The notes: generated by a model from the letters alone, not told the origin. DNA of 64,000 bases from Megaustenia siamemsis (GCA_032433765.1 JAVIAB010000092.1:33866534-33930533), one strand, 5' to 3'; numbered from the stretch's first letter, positions 45,640 to 59,361 are shown. Numbers and translations are program-made.

Positions 45640-46470
45640 GTGTATTTTAGTATATTTTAGCTTACTCATTTTCTCAGCAATCTATTTTAGCTTGCTCATT
45701 TTCTCAGCAATGTATTTTAGCTTACTCATTTTCTCAGCAATGTATTTTAGCTTGCTCATTTTCTCAGCAATCTATTTTAGCTTACTCATATTCTCAGCAA
45801 TGTATTTTAGATTGCTCATATTCTCAGCAATGTATTTTAGCTTACTCATTTTGTCAGCAATGTATTTTAGCTTACTCATTTTGTCAGCAATGTATTTTAG
45901 CTTACTCATTTTGTCAGCATTGTATTTTAGCTTACTCATTTTGTCAGCAATGTATTTTAGCTTACTCATTTTGTCAGCAATGTATTTTAGCTTACTCATT
46001 TTGTCAGCAATGTATTTTAGCTTACTCATTTTGTCAGCAATGTATTTTAGCTTACTCATTTTGTCAGCAATGTATTTTAGCTTACTCATTTTGTCAGCAA
46101 TGTATTTTAGCTTACTCATTTTTTCAGCAAGAAATTTTAATTTACTCATTTTCTCAGCAATATATTTTAATTTACTCATTTTCTCAGCAATGTATTTTAA
46201 CTTGCTCATTTTCTCAGCAATCTATTTTAGCTTACTCATTTTGTCAGCAATGTATTTTAGCTTACTCATTTTGTCAGCAATGTATTTTAGCTTGCTCATT
46301 TTCTCAGCAATATATTTTAATTTACTCATTTTGTCAGCAATGTATTTTAATTTACTCATTTTCTCAGCAATGTATTTTAGCTTACTCATTTTCTCCTCAG
46401 TGTATTTTAGCTTACTCATTTTCTCCTCAGTGTATTTTAGCTTACTCATTTTCTCAGCAGTGTGTTTCAC
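45640..46470. repeat. 30-bp minisatellite, about 28 copies
   Basis: The 30-bp unit cttactcattttgtcagcaa plus tgtattttag is repeated without spacers. A homogeneous 'ttttgtcag' block (about 45840-46115) is flanked by 'ttttctcag' variants. Because 30 is a multiple of three, both strands stay open (MSKLKYIADK repeats on minus, MYFSLLILSA on plus). There is no evidence of translation. Confidence 0.95.
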
Positions 46471-46479
46471 TTATTTTCT

Positions 46480-47760
46480 TGAGTAGTATCTTTCATTTTA
46501 GTATCTTGTCATGTTGAGAAATGAATTCATGTCAACTTACATATTTTTAGTTTTTCAACAGTCAAAAGTATTTCTCATGTACAAAACGGACGCCGAAGCT
46601 TTGATTTGAGTTAACAAGATTAGCCACGCGATCATGCCCTCGCTGAAATCAGGGATATTAGCATCCATTTTGAATATTCTCCGTGAGAAAATCCCACAGC
46701 TTTCAGCACGCGCGTCATGCGTCACTAATGGATCTACTACCTTTATAGTACAACTTTAATGTTTCATTTTACTAACTTCACTTGACAACCCCATGAAATA
46801 TAAAAAAAGACTCTTAAATCTTTGAGTTCGTTAAAGTCAAAATTGTATTTTAAATAATTACCATTATCACTTTTGCTTCCTAAATGTAGAATTAATAAAT
46901 ATAAACAGCACGTTAATGATTTAATTTTGCTTGGACTGCATTTTTATAGAAGATGAAAATGAGAAGAGTTCTCACCAGCGATATCACTTTGTCCACATCC
47001 GATAAGTGTTAATATGTGGTCAATGATATTTATTTCTTTTGTTGTCTAACTCCCTTACTCGCGTTTCTAACACAATTTACAACATGGTGGATTTGTAAAA
47101 CAATGTAAGAATTAATGTGTTTATCATTTCTCCATTAAATGAATTAAAATAAAACATTGAAAGTTGGTGTTTGAATTAAGCCGTCAATGTCGTATTTTAT
47201 ATGACTTCAGCAGAAGCTTGCAGTGAATGTTTCGTGATGAAAGTGTGAGAAACTTTGTTTCATGAAAAGTCAATAATTTTTCAAAGCTTTATTTAGTTCA
47301 TGCACTGTTTTTGTTTAATTTTACGTGTCTGAAGTCGAGTGCTTTTTAATCTCAGATAGGGCAAATAGATTAGCAACCGTGCCAAGCTGTATTACAGTGG
47401 TGATGAATAATATCAATTTCGTATGCTCCGTTCTTAACGTACAAAGTGTATACATTGTTAACAATAATTTGAGCTAATCTACGTTTGCCGTTTGCATGAA
47501 CTCTTAAAAGGAAAACCTTGTTATTGCTGATCCTTCAACGAGGTCCATCCAATCGCATCTGTTTGTTTTTATGATCAGCTAAACACTTCTAGCTTATTGA
47601 TCTCATTAATGAACAGACGACAAATTGTTACAGTTATCTTGTTATAGTGGAATCACATCATGATTTTAAATGGATGATTTTAATTTCCGATTAATTTATT
47701 CAAATGTTGATCAATCAATGCGTTATTAAAAAATAATTTTAGAATAATATTCTGCATAGG
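46480..47760. other. Unassigned spacer
   Basis: About 1.3 kb of AT-rich sequence without a recognisable gene. Confidence 0.5.
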
Positions 47761-47764
47761 TTTG

Positions 47765-48105
47765 TTTCTTTATAAGTATAAGGCTTTGGAAATACATCGG
47801 TCATGTGCTGAGAATGGATGAAGAAATACATCGGTCATGTGCTGAGAATGGATGAAGAAATACATCGGTCATGTGCTGAGAATGGATGAAGGAAGACTTC
47901 CCTGTCAGGCATTCACATTCTGATAAAAGAAAAGAATGCAGATCAAGGAATAGCTACTCAGAATAACAAGGGAAGGCTCAACCATTGGATTAAGAAACAA
48001 CCAAGACTTACAAATCTAACAGAAAATCGCCAATGGTGGAAAACTATTACCTCCGCCCTATGTGTCGTCGACGGCCGGAGATTAAAATGAATGAATGAAT
48101 AGGTT
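47765..48105 (+). mobile_element. LINE 3'-end fragment with triplicated 34-bp segment
   Basis: The 34-bp 'gaaatacatcggtcatgtgc' segment (encoding a YIGHVLRMD-type LINE tail motif) is repeated three times at 47786-47890. The remaining tail follows (RNSYSE, then VENYYLRPMC-like in mixed frames) and a (GAAT)n end near 48095. The family is related to LINE D but distinct. Confidence 0.7.
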
Positions 48106-50035
48106 CGTAATTGTATGTAGTTGTGTACTTATACTGTAAGAAAATTGCATTTGATGAATTTAATTATTATCTGGACTCTCTCTCTTTTGTTTAATAAAAT
48201 TTATCGTTTGCTCTTTTATCAACAACGCGTATTCCGTTCATTGTCTTGTTAATTTAATTTTCAAGTAAATGAAGGAAGAATTTCTTTAACACAAAAGCAG
48301 TATGAGAAAATGACGTTGGTGTCAATATTTCTTTGAACAATGAACAAGAGCACAATTTATAGGCGATGCCAGGTCGCTCTAATTCACCATTAAAAAAAAA
48401 AGTTTCTGGCGTCCAGTTTCAGAGGCTGGGTGAACCTCGAAGTTACGCCGGTCAAAACAAATTCGCGACACCTTTAATCAATTCAATCAGGACTTTTCTT
48501 GGCAGCACCGAGCGTATTAATCATTCAGCCAAAGTTAATTTCTGAAATTAGCGATTTTTCTTTTGGTTTTATAATCCCTCGGCTTACACATTTTCTGCAA
48601 CTTGACAAATAATGTGATATTTATATATGTTTTCATCATATTTTCCGTATACTTTAGGAAATTGTCGCTCACATATCAATGAGATCAGCTTCAATAACCT
48701 TGTATACATGTATTCAATAAATGTGAACTTTTCTGTTGTAAGATCCTAGTAGGTTGTTTATACTTGGCATTGTCAATTTCTAGAAAATTGTAACATTGAT
48801 CTCAGTATCCTCCATATGCAGTAGAGTAGTTATGATGTTTGTGCGCCGTATGCTTGTCAGCGGCTGTTTCATAACAGTATGTTATATGTAGTTTTTAAAC
48901 TTCACCGCAAGATACCGTTTTTAAAGTTGAGGTGACCGGTGTTATTTCTCACTCTTTATTACCATTCTGAGCTCAGTGGGCCAGATATTTGATTTTTAAA
49001 CTGGGTCAACTGGAAAGCATCAGTTTAGATTGAGTCCACGCTCACTAACTGGTCAGGTGAGGGCACCTGCGACTACGCTCCAAGCTCTGCCTGTCAAGTT
49101 TAGACTGTCAACATTCAATAAAGAACCAAGCGAAACGATTGTACGAATATCATTTTGTAAGACGATTATTGTAAATATTCTTGTGCCAGGAATAACTAAA
49201 TTTGAAGCTGTCTATATTCTCCCCATATCAATATAATCCAAAAACACTCGCACATCTTAAAAACAAATAATTTCCTTTCAAAATAACACATAATGCCAAT
49301 TTATCAGTGTTTAAATTTATGAAAATAGCAGGCAAAAGGTGAGCATAAACGAACTATGAAGGAAGGAGTGTTCTCAAAGTTTGCGTCGTCTAATCAGTAA
49401 TGCATATTTACAGAAAAATCACTAATGAACGTGCATAACTTAACAATTGTGTGTGACTTTTTTGGCGAGGTGAGAAACAAGTCTGACTTAGGGACATTTG
49501 TTTTTCTGTTGATTGAAGTTCTAGACACTCGTTTGGTACATACTGAAAACATATTTAACTACAATGTTATAGTTTGGGAGGAAGGGGGTTAAAAGGGGAG
49601 GAGTAAGAGTTGTCTCTGTGTTTCAACGTGTTCTTTAAAATGTTTTAAGATGAAATTTTACATTTAGTTACAAGTTTTTGTAAAACTGATTAATAATTTC
49701 TCTCTTTGCTTGCATTAATACAGGAACTCGTTTTGTGAGGTCTTCAATTTTCAGTCCCACCTCAAAACGCGTTTAGTAGGTCAAAGTCGCGTTATTTTCT
49801 AGTTTACAGCAAGCTACAATCTATGTGCTTCTTCGCCTATGATAATCATTATCAGCAAGTCATTTCTTAGATTCAAGGTTTACCTTTTCTGTTCGATTTC
49901 TACTGAATCGGACTAATTAGTTTCCAGAACCATTTCTGTGAGATCAGGTAGGGTCTAAATAGTTGTGTTTACATTTCATTTATGATAATAATTCATAAAT
50001 TACAATGTACATGACTCTACCTCACGGGATAAATT
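48106..50035. other. Unassigned spacer with a SINE scrap
   Basis: At 48390-48440 a poly(A) run is followed by 'aggctgggtgaacc', also present in the SINE body at 7616-7629, so a short SINE remnant is likely. Otherwise no gene in about 1.9 kb. Confidence 0.45.
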
Positions 50036-50039
50036 CATC

Positions 50040-50540
50040 TTCTCCTCATCATCATCATCCTCATCATATTCACCATCATTATCATAATCATCATTATCAT
50101 CATTATCATCAAATACCGTACCTACCGGCGTAGTTGAAAACGATTTTATCACACCTTCTTACCTCTACAGTTTCTTTTGTTCTATTCAGTTGTTGACTTG
50201 CTGCCTAAATGTTATCTTAATCTGTCTAGTATCTTTTCTATCTGTTTCTTTCCATCTCTTTTTACCCTAGTTTTGCCAGCTGTCACAAAATATTACAGCT
50301 CCTCGCGTCTCATTGCATGGCCAAAAATGATGATTAAATTCTCTAGATATTGCAACAAGACTTTCTTTAACTATCAAAAAGCCCCCTTAAATCTTCTAGC
50401 TGTACATGGTATTCTCAATACCTTTATGCTAAACCTCATAACTACGGCACCCAACGACTTTCTTGCTTGCTGTCAGATTGTCCATGATGTTCTTCCATAT
50501 GTTAAGTCTGGCCCTACATAAAATTTAAGAACTCTGTTCT
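50040..50540 (-). mobile_element. LINE B 3'-end fragment
   Basis: The reverse-strand (GAT)n tail (50045-50110) is followed by 'accgtacctaccggcgtagt'. The segment aligns with 62980-63430 and, inverted, with 10870-11307. Coding remnants are frameshifted. Confidence 0.8.
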
Positions 50541-51499
50541 TACTCTCTTTGCTAAACTTGGAGTTGAATTATCGTTTTTGTTCTTTGAAATACTCGTTGG
50601 CTGAGATAGTCAGTGCCTCATTTGTGATTATATCTACCATGGGATATTAACGTCACTTACGTATTAGAATTTGTTGACGTTTTCTTTAATATCATCTATT
50701 TAACCTGATATCCAGGGTGCATACAATCAAAACAAGGAAATATAATAATGGGAGAAGAGAAGATAATGGAAAGATAGACAGAGTATACCAATCAACTGTA
50801 TGACGACCACTGCTAAACAATGCAAACAAAGGCACACTGTTACTAGTAGTGTAAAGTAAAGTGGTGGAGGTAATTCAAAACATAAAATAAGCAAAATTCC
50901 AGGTCACGATAATGCGAAAATTGCAGAGAGAGATGCATTAGAAGTGCTGTGTGTACAGGCCATACACAAACTATTCAATGACATACGTAACAGTGACCAT
51001 AAACCCGAAGATGTACTAACATCTATCTTTGTAGCCATCCCAATGATGTCAAGTGCCACTGATTGCGAAGAACATCACACTATTCGTCCCATGAACTATA
51101 TGACCAAATTATTACTAAAATAAACATTGTGAAGGAAACAAAATTAAACCAGAAATAAATGAAGAAAAATGTGGTTTTGTAAAAGGAAAAGACCCCAGTA
51201 ATGAAATATACACGAGAACACCGATAGGAAGAGTTATAGAGATAGAGTAAAATCTATAATTGTGCTTCATAAACTACAGGAAAGCTTTTGACTGCATGAA
51301 GAAATAATCAATATCCTGGAGACACTAAACACCTGTGGCAAGGATCTGAGAATCATTAAAAATACATGTGTTGGCAGCAAACACCAGCCATAAGAACTGG
51401 CAACCATACAAGATAGTGCCAATATATAAAACAAGGAGTCAGACAAGGCTCTGTTCTGTCGCCGAATTTGTTCTCCCATTACAGCTAAATTATCAGACC

Positions 51500-51513
51500 A
51501 ATAGTAGACAAAA
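51500..51513. repeat. Target-site duplication (left) of LINE D
   Basis: aatagtagacaaaa, repeated exactly at 52207-52220. Both lie in LINE A sequence that is continuous in the copy at 8300. Confidence 0.92.
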
Positions 51514-52206
51514 CTGCAATAGATTCACTAGATCACTTTATCTATCTTGGAAGTCACATTGATCGAGAAGGGGATACGAGCAAAGAAATTAGAATCAGAC
51601 TGGCTAAAGCAGCAATGTCTTTCAGAAGCCTTGAAAAGTTGTGGAAATCAAAACTCATTAGCACAAACACAAAACTTAGGCTATTCAAATCAAATGTACT
51701 ATCAACCCTTACGTATGCGTGTGAAAGCTGGAAAACAACAAGAGATATAGAAACAAAGTTGAACGCATTCGAAAATAAATGTCTAAGGAAAATACTTGGT
51801 ATAGGATGGAACGAATTCAAAACAAACGAGGAAATTAGAGAAATCGCCAATCAACCACTAATATCTTCAGTAATAAAGAAAAGACGATGGTCATACGTTG
51901 GACATGTGATGAGAAGAGATAATAATCGAATAGCAAAGCAAGCCCTCATATGGGAAACAACAGGTAAAAGAAAAAGAGGAAGACCCAGGGAGACACTGAG
52001 AAGAACATTGATGAGAGAGGCAAGAGCAGCAGGAATCGGCTCCCTCAATGAGATAGAACTGCTTGCACAGAACAGAGACAGATGGCGAGATTTGATAAAA
52101 TATCTTTAAAAGAAAACTGCTAGAACAAAAATTCATATAGGAGAAGGTGTATCTTGGTCTACGCCCTATGGGCCGGTTACGGCTCGAAAGGTCAATAGAT
52201 AGATAG
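51514..52206 (+). mobile_element. LINE D copy, 5'-truncated, young
   Basis: The 164-residue frame (51615-52109) differs from the corresponding part of the 21274-22450 copy at only one residue (IGW versus IEW). It spans the RT thumb end and the C-terminal tail, then the short 3' UTR 'gtatcttggtctacgcccta' and a (GATA)n end. The 14-bp duplication places it precisely inside LINE A. The 5' breakpoint follows 'ctgcaatagattcac', a few non-family bases often seen at truncated LINE ends. Confidence 0.95.
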
Positions 52207-52899
52207 AATAGTAGACAAAAAGGGAATTAAAGTTAACGATCACAAAATAAAAGACCTCCAATAGGTGTATGACAGTCTTTATAGCTTAAATGAGAATGAA
52301 TTACAAAGTATGATGGACATAATAGTGAAAGAAAGGTCTCAGATTAAACAGTAGGAAAACCGAAAAAAAATTGGTCACATCGAAGAAAAAACTATCACCA
52401 CCATGCAATATAATATTAGAGGGACAAATCTGAAACAATTGCAGAGTTTCAAACAATTGGACACAATAATAACATTAGACGGAAGAAGTATAAGATAAAT
52501 ATCAGCTAAATAGTACAGGCCAAAGCAGCATTTAAGAAAAAAAAACATCTTGTACAACAATTCTATGTCAATAGAAGTGAGAAAGAGAGTTAGTGGATGT
52601 TACAGAGAGCTAATGGCCAAAACAAATGGGAGCTCTTAAGAAACATCAGAAAGAAACAATTAATTTTCTTCGGGTACATCATTGAGAAGAGGAACGTTGG
52701 GATACTTGGTTACAACTGGCAAAATACAGAGAAAATTAGATTGCCAACGGCATAGACACACGATACTATATAGAATGGTGTCATGGCATGTAAAACAGTG
52801 AACACAAGTGATACGATGCACGGTGGATAGAAGATTGTGGAAGGACATGATCGCCTACGCCAACCGGTATGGCACATGATGATGATGATTATGGTACAA

Positions 52900-53205
52900 A
52901 CATATGAGAAGATAATTAGAGAACAACAAAACGGAATTTCTGAGAAGACTTGAGAGTTTCCTGGATAGCTAAAACACAAACGAGAAAATTCTCATAGAGG
53001 CCAACACAAAGAGGGTGCTCCTAAAAAACAGCAATTGATTTTTTAATGGTACATCATGAAAAGAACAAAGTTGGAATATTTGGTTACAACTGGCACAATA
53101 TACAAGAAAAGAGAGATCGTGGACAACAAAGAAAGAAGATACTAGATATCTTTGTTTTCATGGCACAGTAAACAATCAACAACAGAACTGATACCATACA
53201 CTGTC
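52900..53205 (+). mobile_element. LINE A 3'-end fragment
   Basis: It repeats the tail region of the preceding copy ('caaagttggaatatttggtt', then 'tcaacaacagaactgatacc') and stops where LINE E begins on the other strand. Confidence 0.82.
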
Positions 53206-54870
53206 TTCATTCATTGAGTGCCGTCTCTGAATCGAAGTCTAGCTGCCAGAGAGCGCTATTCCGCTCTGTCTATTGCTTTGATGTTGCAGTTTGTCATAGG
53301 CTGACTTGTCCATCTTTGTTGTTAATCATCCATATTAGTCTTGGTCTGCCTCTGCCTCTTTTACCTTGTATTTTCCTTTCCCAGATTACTTTTATTAGGC
53401 GGCTCTTTAAACATGCCTCAAAAATATCATGTCTTGTTTGAATTGTATTTAGTCATCATCATCATGTACCCTGCCGGTTGGCGTAGGCGATCATGTCCCT
53501 CCACAATCTTCTATCGACAGTACATCGTATCAGTTCTGTTGTTGCCATGACACCAAGCTATCCAGTATTTTCTCTCTTTGTCGTTCGCGATCTCTCTTTC
53601 CTTTTATTTTGCCAGCTGTAACCAAGTATTCCAACTTTCCTCTTCTCATGATGTGCCCAAAAAATGTTGATTGCCTCTTTCTGATGTTTTTTAAGAGCTC
53701 CCTTTTTGTGTTGGCCTCTTTGAGAACACTTCCTCATTGGTCTTTTTATCTGTATTTAGTAGTTCTCTTTTTATTTGTAGTTATTTTAAGACTTCATCGT
53801 TGGTTTTCTTTTCTTTCCATCCAATTCTTCATATTCTTCTATAAATCCACATTTCAAAGGCTTCAATTTTCTGTTCTTTTTTCTCCTCCAATGTCCATGT
53901 TTCTGAACCATACAGGAATATGGAGAAGATATACCATTTTGCTATTCTTTGTTTTAGCCCTGGTGTTATTTGTTTTGATGTTAGTGTACTTTTCATTGCA
54001 TTAAAATTACTTTTAGCAATTCCTATTGTTTTGTTTATTCCACATTTATATTTTCCATCACTGGTTATAGTATGTCCAAAATAGTTGTAGTTCTGAACTG
54101 TCTCCAGGTCTATCCCATCAATTTTGAACTTGTAGGTTTTGAGTGCTTACTTTGTTTATGATATTAATTTTAGTCTTTTTGCTATTAATATCTAATCCAT
54201 ATTTTTTGCTTGTGGTGTTTGTTTCATTAAGTACTTGTAGATCTTTAGGATTTTCTACTAGTAATACAGTATCATCAGCATATCTTAGGTTATTGCTTAT
54301 CTTTCCATTAATGTTTAGGCCTGTCATCTCTGTGATGTTTTTAAAGATTTTATCAGTGTATAGATTGAACAAGCTTGGTGATAGGATGTATCCTTGTCTT
54401 ACTCCTATTTTTATATCAATGGGTGTAGAGTTCACTTTGATATATTTTATTATTGCAGTTTGTTCCCAGTATAAATTACATATTTGTCATATTTCTGTGT
54501 CATCCAGATGTATCTCTTTTAGGCAGTCTTTTAGTTGATTATACTATATTCTATCAAAAGCTTTGATGCAGTCTATGAAGCAGGCATATATTGGTTTGTT
54601 TACTTCTGTGCACTTTTTCAACAATGTCCTCATGTAGAATATGGCTTCTCTTGTCCCACTGTTTTTTTCCTAAATCTAAATTGCTGCTCTTCTAATTCAG
54701 TATTAATTCCTATTACTTGCCCATTATTTTTGTATACACCGCCTATATTCTCCCTACTTTTTATACATTTTAAAGCTGCAATTATTTGTTGGTTCTTTAC
54801 TTTGTTAAATGCTATGGTGCAAGGGCATCATCCTGTTTTCATATCTGTACGACTTTCTACTGATTTTATG
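53206..54870 (-). mobile_element. LINE E copy, interrupted by LINE A
   Basis: Minus-strand RT frame 54435-54118 has GVRQGYILSPSLFNLY and the catalytic box YADDTVLL. The thumb follows near 54100 and the tail in pieces down to 53214, ending in 'gagtgccgtctc', the LINE E terminus seen at 40215-40236. A 297-bp LINE A piece splits the tail. GVRQGC is changed to GVRQGY, and several frameshifts are present. Confidence 0.88.
53454..53750 (-). mobile_element. LINE A 3' piece inserted in LINE E
   Basis: Flanked by tgtatttagt at 53444-53453 and 53751-53760. It starts with the (ATC)n complement of the tail, then 'ccctgccggttggcgtaggc', and is truncated after about 300 bp. Confidence 0.92.
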
Positions 54871-56430
54871 ATTAAAAAATAATGTAGTTATATCTTTAAC
54901 TTCTACAAATCCACATTGTTTATCACTATTTATTGTTAAATTCTCTCATTCACTCGTCGCTGATGTTTAGTCACTCACTTTTCATAGCTAACACTTATTG
55001 TTAACTGCGCAGCGTCCACATTAACTCTTGAACTTTATTCTTCTGTCAATTTTTGCACAATCATTTATGAAATTATAGATGTACTGAGCGTATTACGTTC
55101 TATTTACATCACTGTAATAGCGTACACTGTGAACTTTTTCCGAGAATCTAATGGCTGTGACCTTCACCATCAGAAACCAAACGGTTAATTGGCTCATGAT
55201 GAATCACGCACAAATGACAACAAAACCAGATACTTTGCATTGTCGTGGACAAAAGACACTAGCAGTACCAATAATATTAGCCAAACTGTAAAGCATCCCT
55301 TTCTTGCTAAGTGTTAAAAGTATTTTACGTAGACCTCATCCAAGTTTGACTGTTACTCAAACTATCATTCTCTGTCTGGTAGAAGTATATTGGAGGCTTT
55401 TGTATTTAAGTAGGTGCTCGCCGCAACTTGTCAATTAGAATTCCTCCAAGAATAATCCAATGATTTTTGTTTCTTTAAAACCAGTAACCCTGGACCTCAG
55501 ATTCAGTGAAAAAAAGTACCAAGTACTGTTGAAAAATAGCAGTAAAATGCAGGTCATTTGCTCAGGCTGAAAACATAAAAGAAGAAATGGAAACTTAAAA
55601 TAGAAGAATTTGTCAGGATAACACTTTGAAAACGAAATGTCGACCGGCATAGCAAATGATATTTAACAGCTTTCTTAAATGGCGTTAGTAACGATCGATG
55701 GTTTTACGGAGTTCGCGCACTGTGTTGAAATTTGTTTGCACTTTGGCAAAATATCAAAGTGTTAATGGGTAATGTCAGAGAACTTTGATATTATAGTACG
55801 AAAGAACATAGAAAATGTGTAGATTTACAAATTTACAGTAATCAAAATGCCAGCTTCACAACAGCCTCTCATACTTAAACTACGGAGTTTATGGCTCAAT
55901 ATACAAAATAAACATAAAGTATAATTATTACTTCATGATCTCTTATGTGGTCATTTTTTAAAATCTCTTTCAAATAATCGAAGCTTCGATGCTCTTGGCT
56001 GATTTAACGTTCATTCATTTTTATTATAATTATAACCCACCATGAATAGACTACTCTACTTCTCAGCAACTGCTCCTTTGATGCAAATAATCCCCGTCCC
56101 CCAATAATTAATGATTTGTCCATAATCCAAAGCCTTGATTTACTGAACGTGTATATATAGCTGCAGAAATCGCGGCAGTTAAGTCTTAAGGACGCTCGTC
56201 TATTGACCAGGTGGGTACATTTTCCACTTCCAAAATGTTGCGCGGTAATGCAGCTTCTAAAAATATTACAACAGTTTTTTTCAATGAAAGTAGACCTGCC
56301 TATCATGATACTGACCACATACCCATATGAGCCGATGATTAAAGCAATACTGGGCGCTAACACCATACTCCCAAACGTTGTGAGGTACGACTGGTATTCT
56401 TATATTGTGCTTATCTTCTACTTCTACTTT
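54871..56430. other. Unassigned spacer
   Basis: No gene or known repeat recognised in about 1.5 kb. Confidence 0.5.
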
Positions 56431-57726
56431 TCAGCTCCCTGTGGAGCATAGGTCTTCAACATACACTTTCCAAGTCGTTCTGTTTCTTGCAATTCTTTTA
56501 AGATCATTCCATGTCTTCCCCATCATCTTCATCTCTGTTTCTATCTGTCTTCTCCAAGAATTCTTTGGTCTTCCTCTTTGTCTTTTTCCCTGGGGATTCC
56601 AAAAAAGGGCCTGTTGAGTAATACTCTCGGTTGGCTTCCGCAGTGTATCCTATCCAGCGCCATCGTCTTCGCTGTATCTCTCTATCCACTGGTATTTGAT
56701 TGGTACAATTCCATAATTATATGTTAGTGAATTTGTACTGCCATTTCCATCCATTTATTATGTGTTAGTATCTATTAATGAAGGTGTGTATCTTCATGAT
56801 TGTCAATTATGTTGTTATCCATGTTTCACAGACATATAACAGCACTGACTAAACATTAGAGTTGAACATTTTAATTATATATTTAACCTAATTTCTTTGG
56901 ACTTCTATATGTTTCCCAGTGCAACAAAAGCTCCTCTTGCTTCTGATATCCTTATTTTAGTATAATTTTCTGTTCCTCCCTCTTTATCTATATTATTACC
57001 CAGATATATGTAAGATTGTACGTCTAGTAGAGGTACTTCTCCTAATTTTATTTGGTTATTGCCAACTGCATTAATTCTCATAATGTTGGTCTTATTTCTA
57101 TTATTTTTCAGTCCTAGCTGTTGTGATCTTTCATTAAGTATGTTCATTTTGTCCTGCATCTCTTGATGGCAGTGTGATAGGAGTGTTATGTCATCAGCAA
57201 AGTCTAAATCATCACGTTACTTGGTCAGTGACCATTGGATTTCATTTCTGTTGTTTTATTTTCATAATCCAATCTATGGCCAGTAGAAAGAGGAATGGAG
57301 ACAGAAGGCATCCCTGCCTTACTCCTGTTCTTATTTGAAATGATTCTGTAAGTTGACTTCATGCACCACACTTCATTTCATTCCTTCATAAATTTTTTTG
57401 ATCAGGTTAATAAACTTTATGGGGATTCCGTAATGACTCAGCAACTTCCAAAGCATTCTTCTGTCTAAACTATCAAATGCTTTTTCGTAATCTATGAATC
57501 CAATATAAAGTGGAGATTTTAGTTCTAAACTTTGTTCAACTATTATACGTAGAGTAATTTAATCAGCACATGATCTGTTCTTCCTAAAACCTGCTTGTTC
57601 ATCTCTCAAATGTTTCTCTATGGCCTCTTTTAGTCTCTCCAGAATGATTCTGCTTAATATTTTCCCTGGCACTGATAGTAGTATAATTCCCCTATAATTT
57701 GTGCACTCCTGTAAACTTCCTTTCTT

Positions 57727-58239
57727 TTATAGTTTGATCATATAACCTTCTTTCCAGTCTTTAGGTATTTCTTCCCTCTCCCAAATTGTATCTAATAGAT
57801 TATGTAACATCTTGGTAGAGGTGTTAATATCTGCTTTGATGGCTTCCGAAAGAATTTCATCTGGTCCTGTGGCTTTACAATTTTTTAATAGCTTGATGGC
57901 TTTCATTATTTCTTCTTTGCTTGGTTGTCCGCAGTTAACGTGTAGCTCTTCTTCTGCTGGTAGTATATCTGGTAGAGGATTATTTGAGCCGGGTCTGTTC
58001 AAAAGTTTCTCAAAGTGCTCTTTCCATCTCTCCCTTTGTTCCCTTACATTACTAAGCAGATTTTCTTTCTTATCTTTAATAAAGGCATTGATCTGTTTGT
58101 ATTTTCCACTTAATTTCTTTGTGCTGTTGTACAGTTCTTTCATATTCCCTTTATTTGCTGCTTCTTCTGCCTCTTTAGCTAGTTCATCTATATATTTCCT
58201 CTTATAATTTTTAATGTATTTTCTCACTTCTTTGTTCAT
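57727..58239 (-). pseudogene. LINE F reverse transcriptase N-terminal part
   Basis: A 170-residue open piece: coiled-coil-like Lys/Glu-rich linker (EAEEAANKGNMKELYNSTKK), then the ATGPDEI motif before RT motif 1 and IPKDWKEGYMIKL at the end. The frame breaks at 57727, where the next RT motif would follow in another frame. Confidence 0.85.
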
Positions 58240-58624
58240 CTCCGTGTAAGCTTCCTCCTATGTTTTAATTGTATTACTTCTCGTTTTGCTTTTATTTATG
58301 TCTGCTTTCTTGTTCTTTCTTTCTTTAATTTTATCCGGGGTCTCCGCTGTCATCCATGCCTTATACTGGCGTTATATTTCCCCAATGTTTTTTCGCATGT
58401 CACTTTCCATATATCCTTTACATGTTTCCAATGATCTTCTATATTTATTGTATTTTCTAGTTGTTGGAGGACTTGGTATTTGTTTGATATTGTGACTGCG
58501 AATTTATCTTTAATTCCTTGCTCTTTAATAAACTCTACATTGAAATACTTTCTACCCTTATTCGTTGTAGTACATCTTTTTAGTGTAAGTTTAAGTTTGG
58601 CTATCAGAAGATGATGATCAGAAG

Positions 58625-58912
58625 CTAGAATGCCCGTCTATATACTTTTACATCCTGTAAGGATGACTTACACTTACTATTAATACATATGTGATCAATT
58701 TGATTTTCCGTTCTATGATCTGGTGATACCCATGTAGCTTTATGTATTCTTTTATGTTGGAATATTGTTCCTCCTAGGATCACTTGATTAAGGGCGCAGA
58801 AATTCACAAATATCTCTACATTCTCGTTTATATCCCCAAGTTCATGTTTTTCCATAATCTCTTCCAAGCATCTGTTGTCTGATCCTACTTTAACATTTAG
58901 ATCTCCCATCAA
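58625..58912 (-). pseudogene. LINE F AP-endonuclease C-terminal part
   Basis: A 95-residue open piece with GDLN (metal/phosphate-binding Asp and Asn) at its start, a TWVSPDHRTENQIDHICI stretch (catalytic SDH-like region appears as IDHI), then a break. The upstream endonuclease half lies in another frame up to about 59330. Confidence 0.82.
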
Positions 58913-59361
58913 GATTCTAATATCCTTGGCACGTCTTTCCTCTATCTGACATTGTAACTGTTTATAGAATTCATCTTTAACTAAATCATCCTTATCATTG
59001 ATTAGTGCATAGCATTGGATAATGTGTAATTTTATTTATTTATTTTGTTGTTGTTTTAAATGTTGCTCTCATTAGTCTTGGCCCTATTGCTTCCCATTCT
59101 ATTAGTGTCTTCTGTGCATTCCTTGATAACATTATAGCTACCCCTTCACTATGTTGTGCTCCAGGTTCATGATGTCCTGATTAAAAAATCATCTTTCCTG
59201 TATTTAGTTTTATTCTTTCCGTTCCTTGTCATCTTTGTTCGCACATTCCCAGAATATCTATTTTGTAATTTCTCATTTCTGCTGCTACCTGTGCAGCTTT
59301 TCCTTGTTCATTTAGGGTACGTACATTCCAGGTGCCAATTCTGGAGGATTTCCTGGTAGAC

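Larger units (their letters stand above)
50735..52887 (+). mobile_element. LINE A copy (longest), split by LINE D
   Basis: Degenerate frames follow RT order: a pre-RT 'EYTNQLYDDHC' (about 50780), GVRQGSVLSP-like near 51435, then after the LINE D insertion the thumb and the tail with 'gcctacgccaaccggtatgg' and a (GATGAT)n end. It has stops in every domain. Confidence 0.87.

Noticed and set aside
45640..46470. CRISPR-like regular array
   Set aside because: Units are contiguous with no unique spacers, and the surroundings are eukaryotic; it is a minisatellite.
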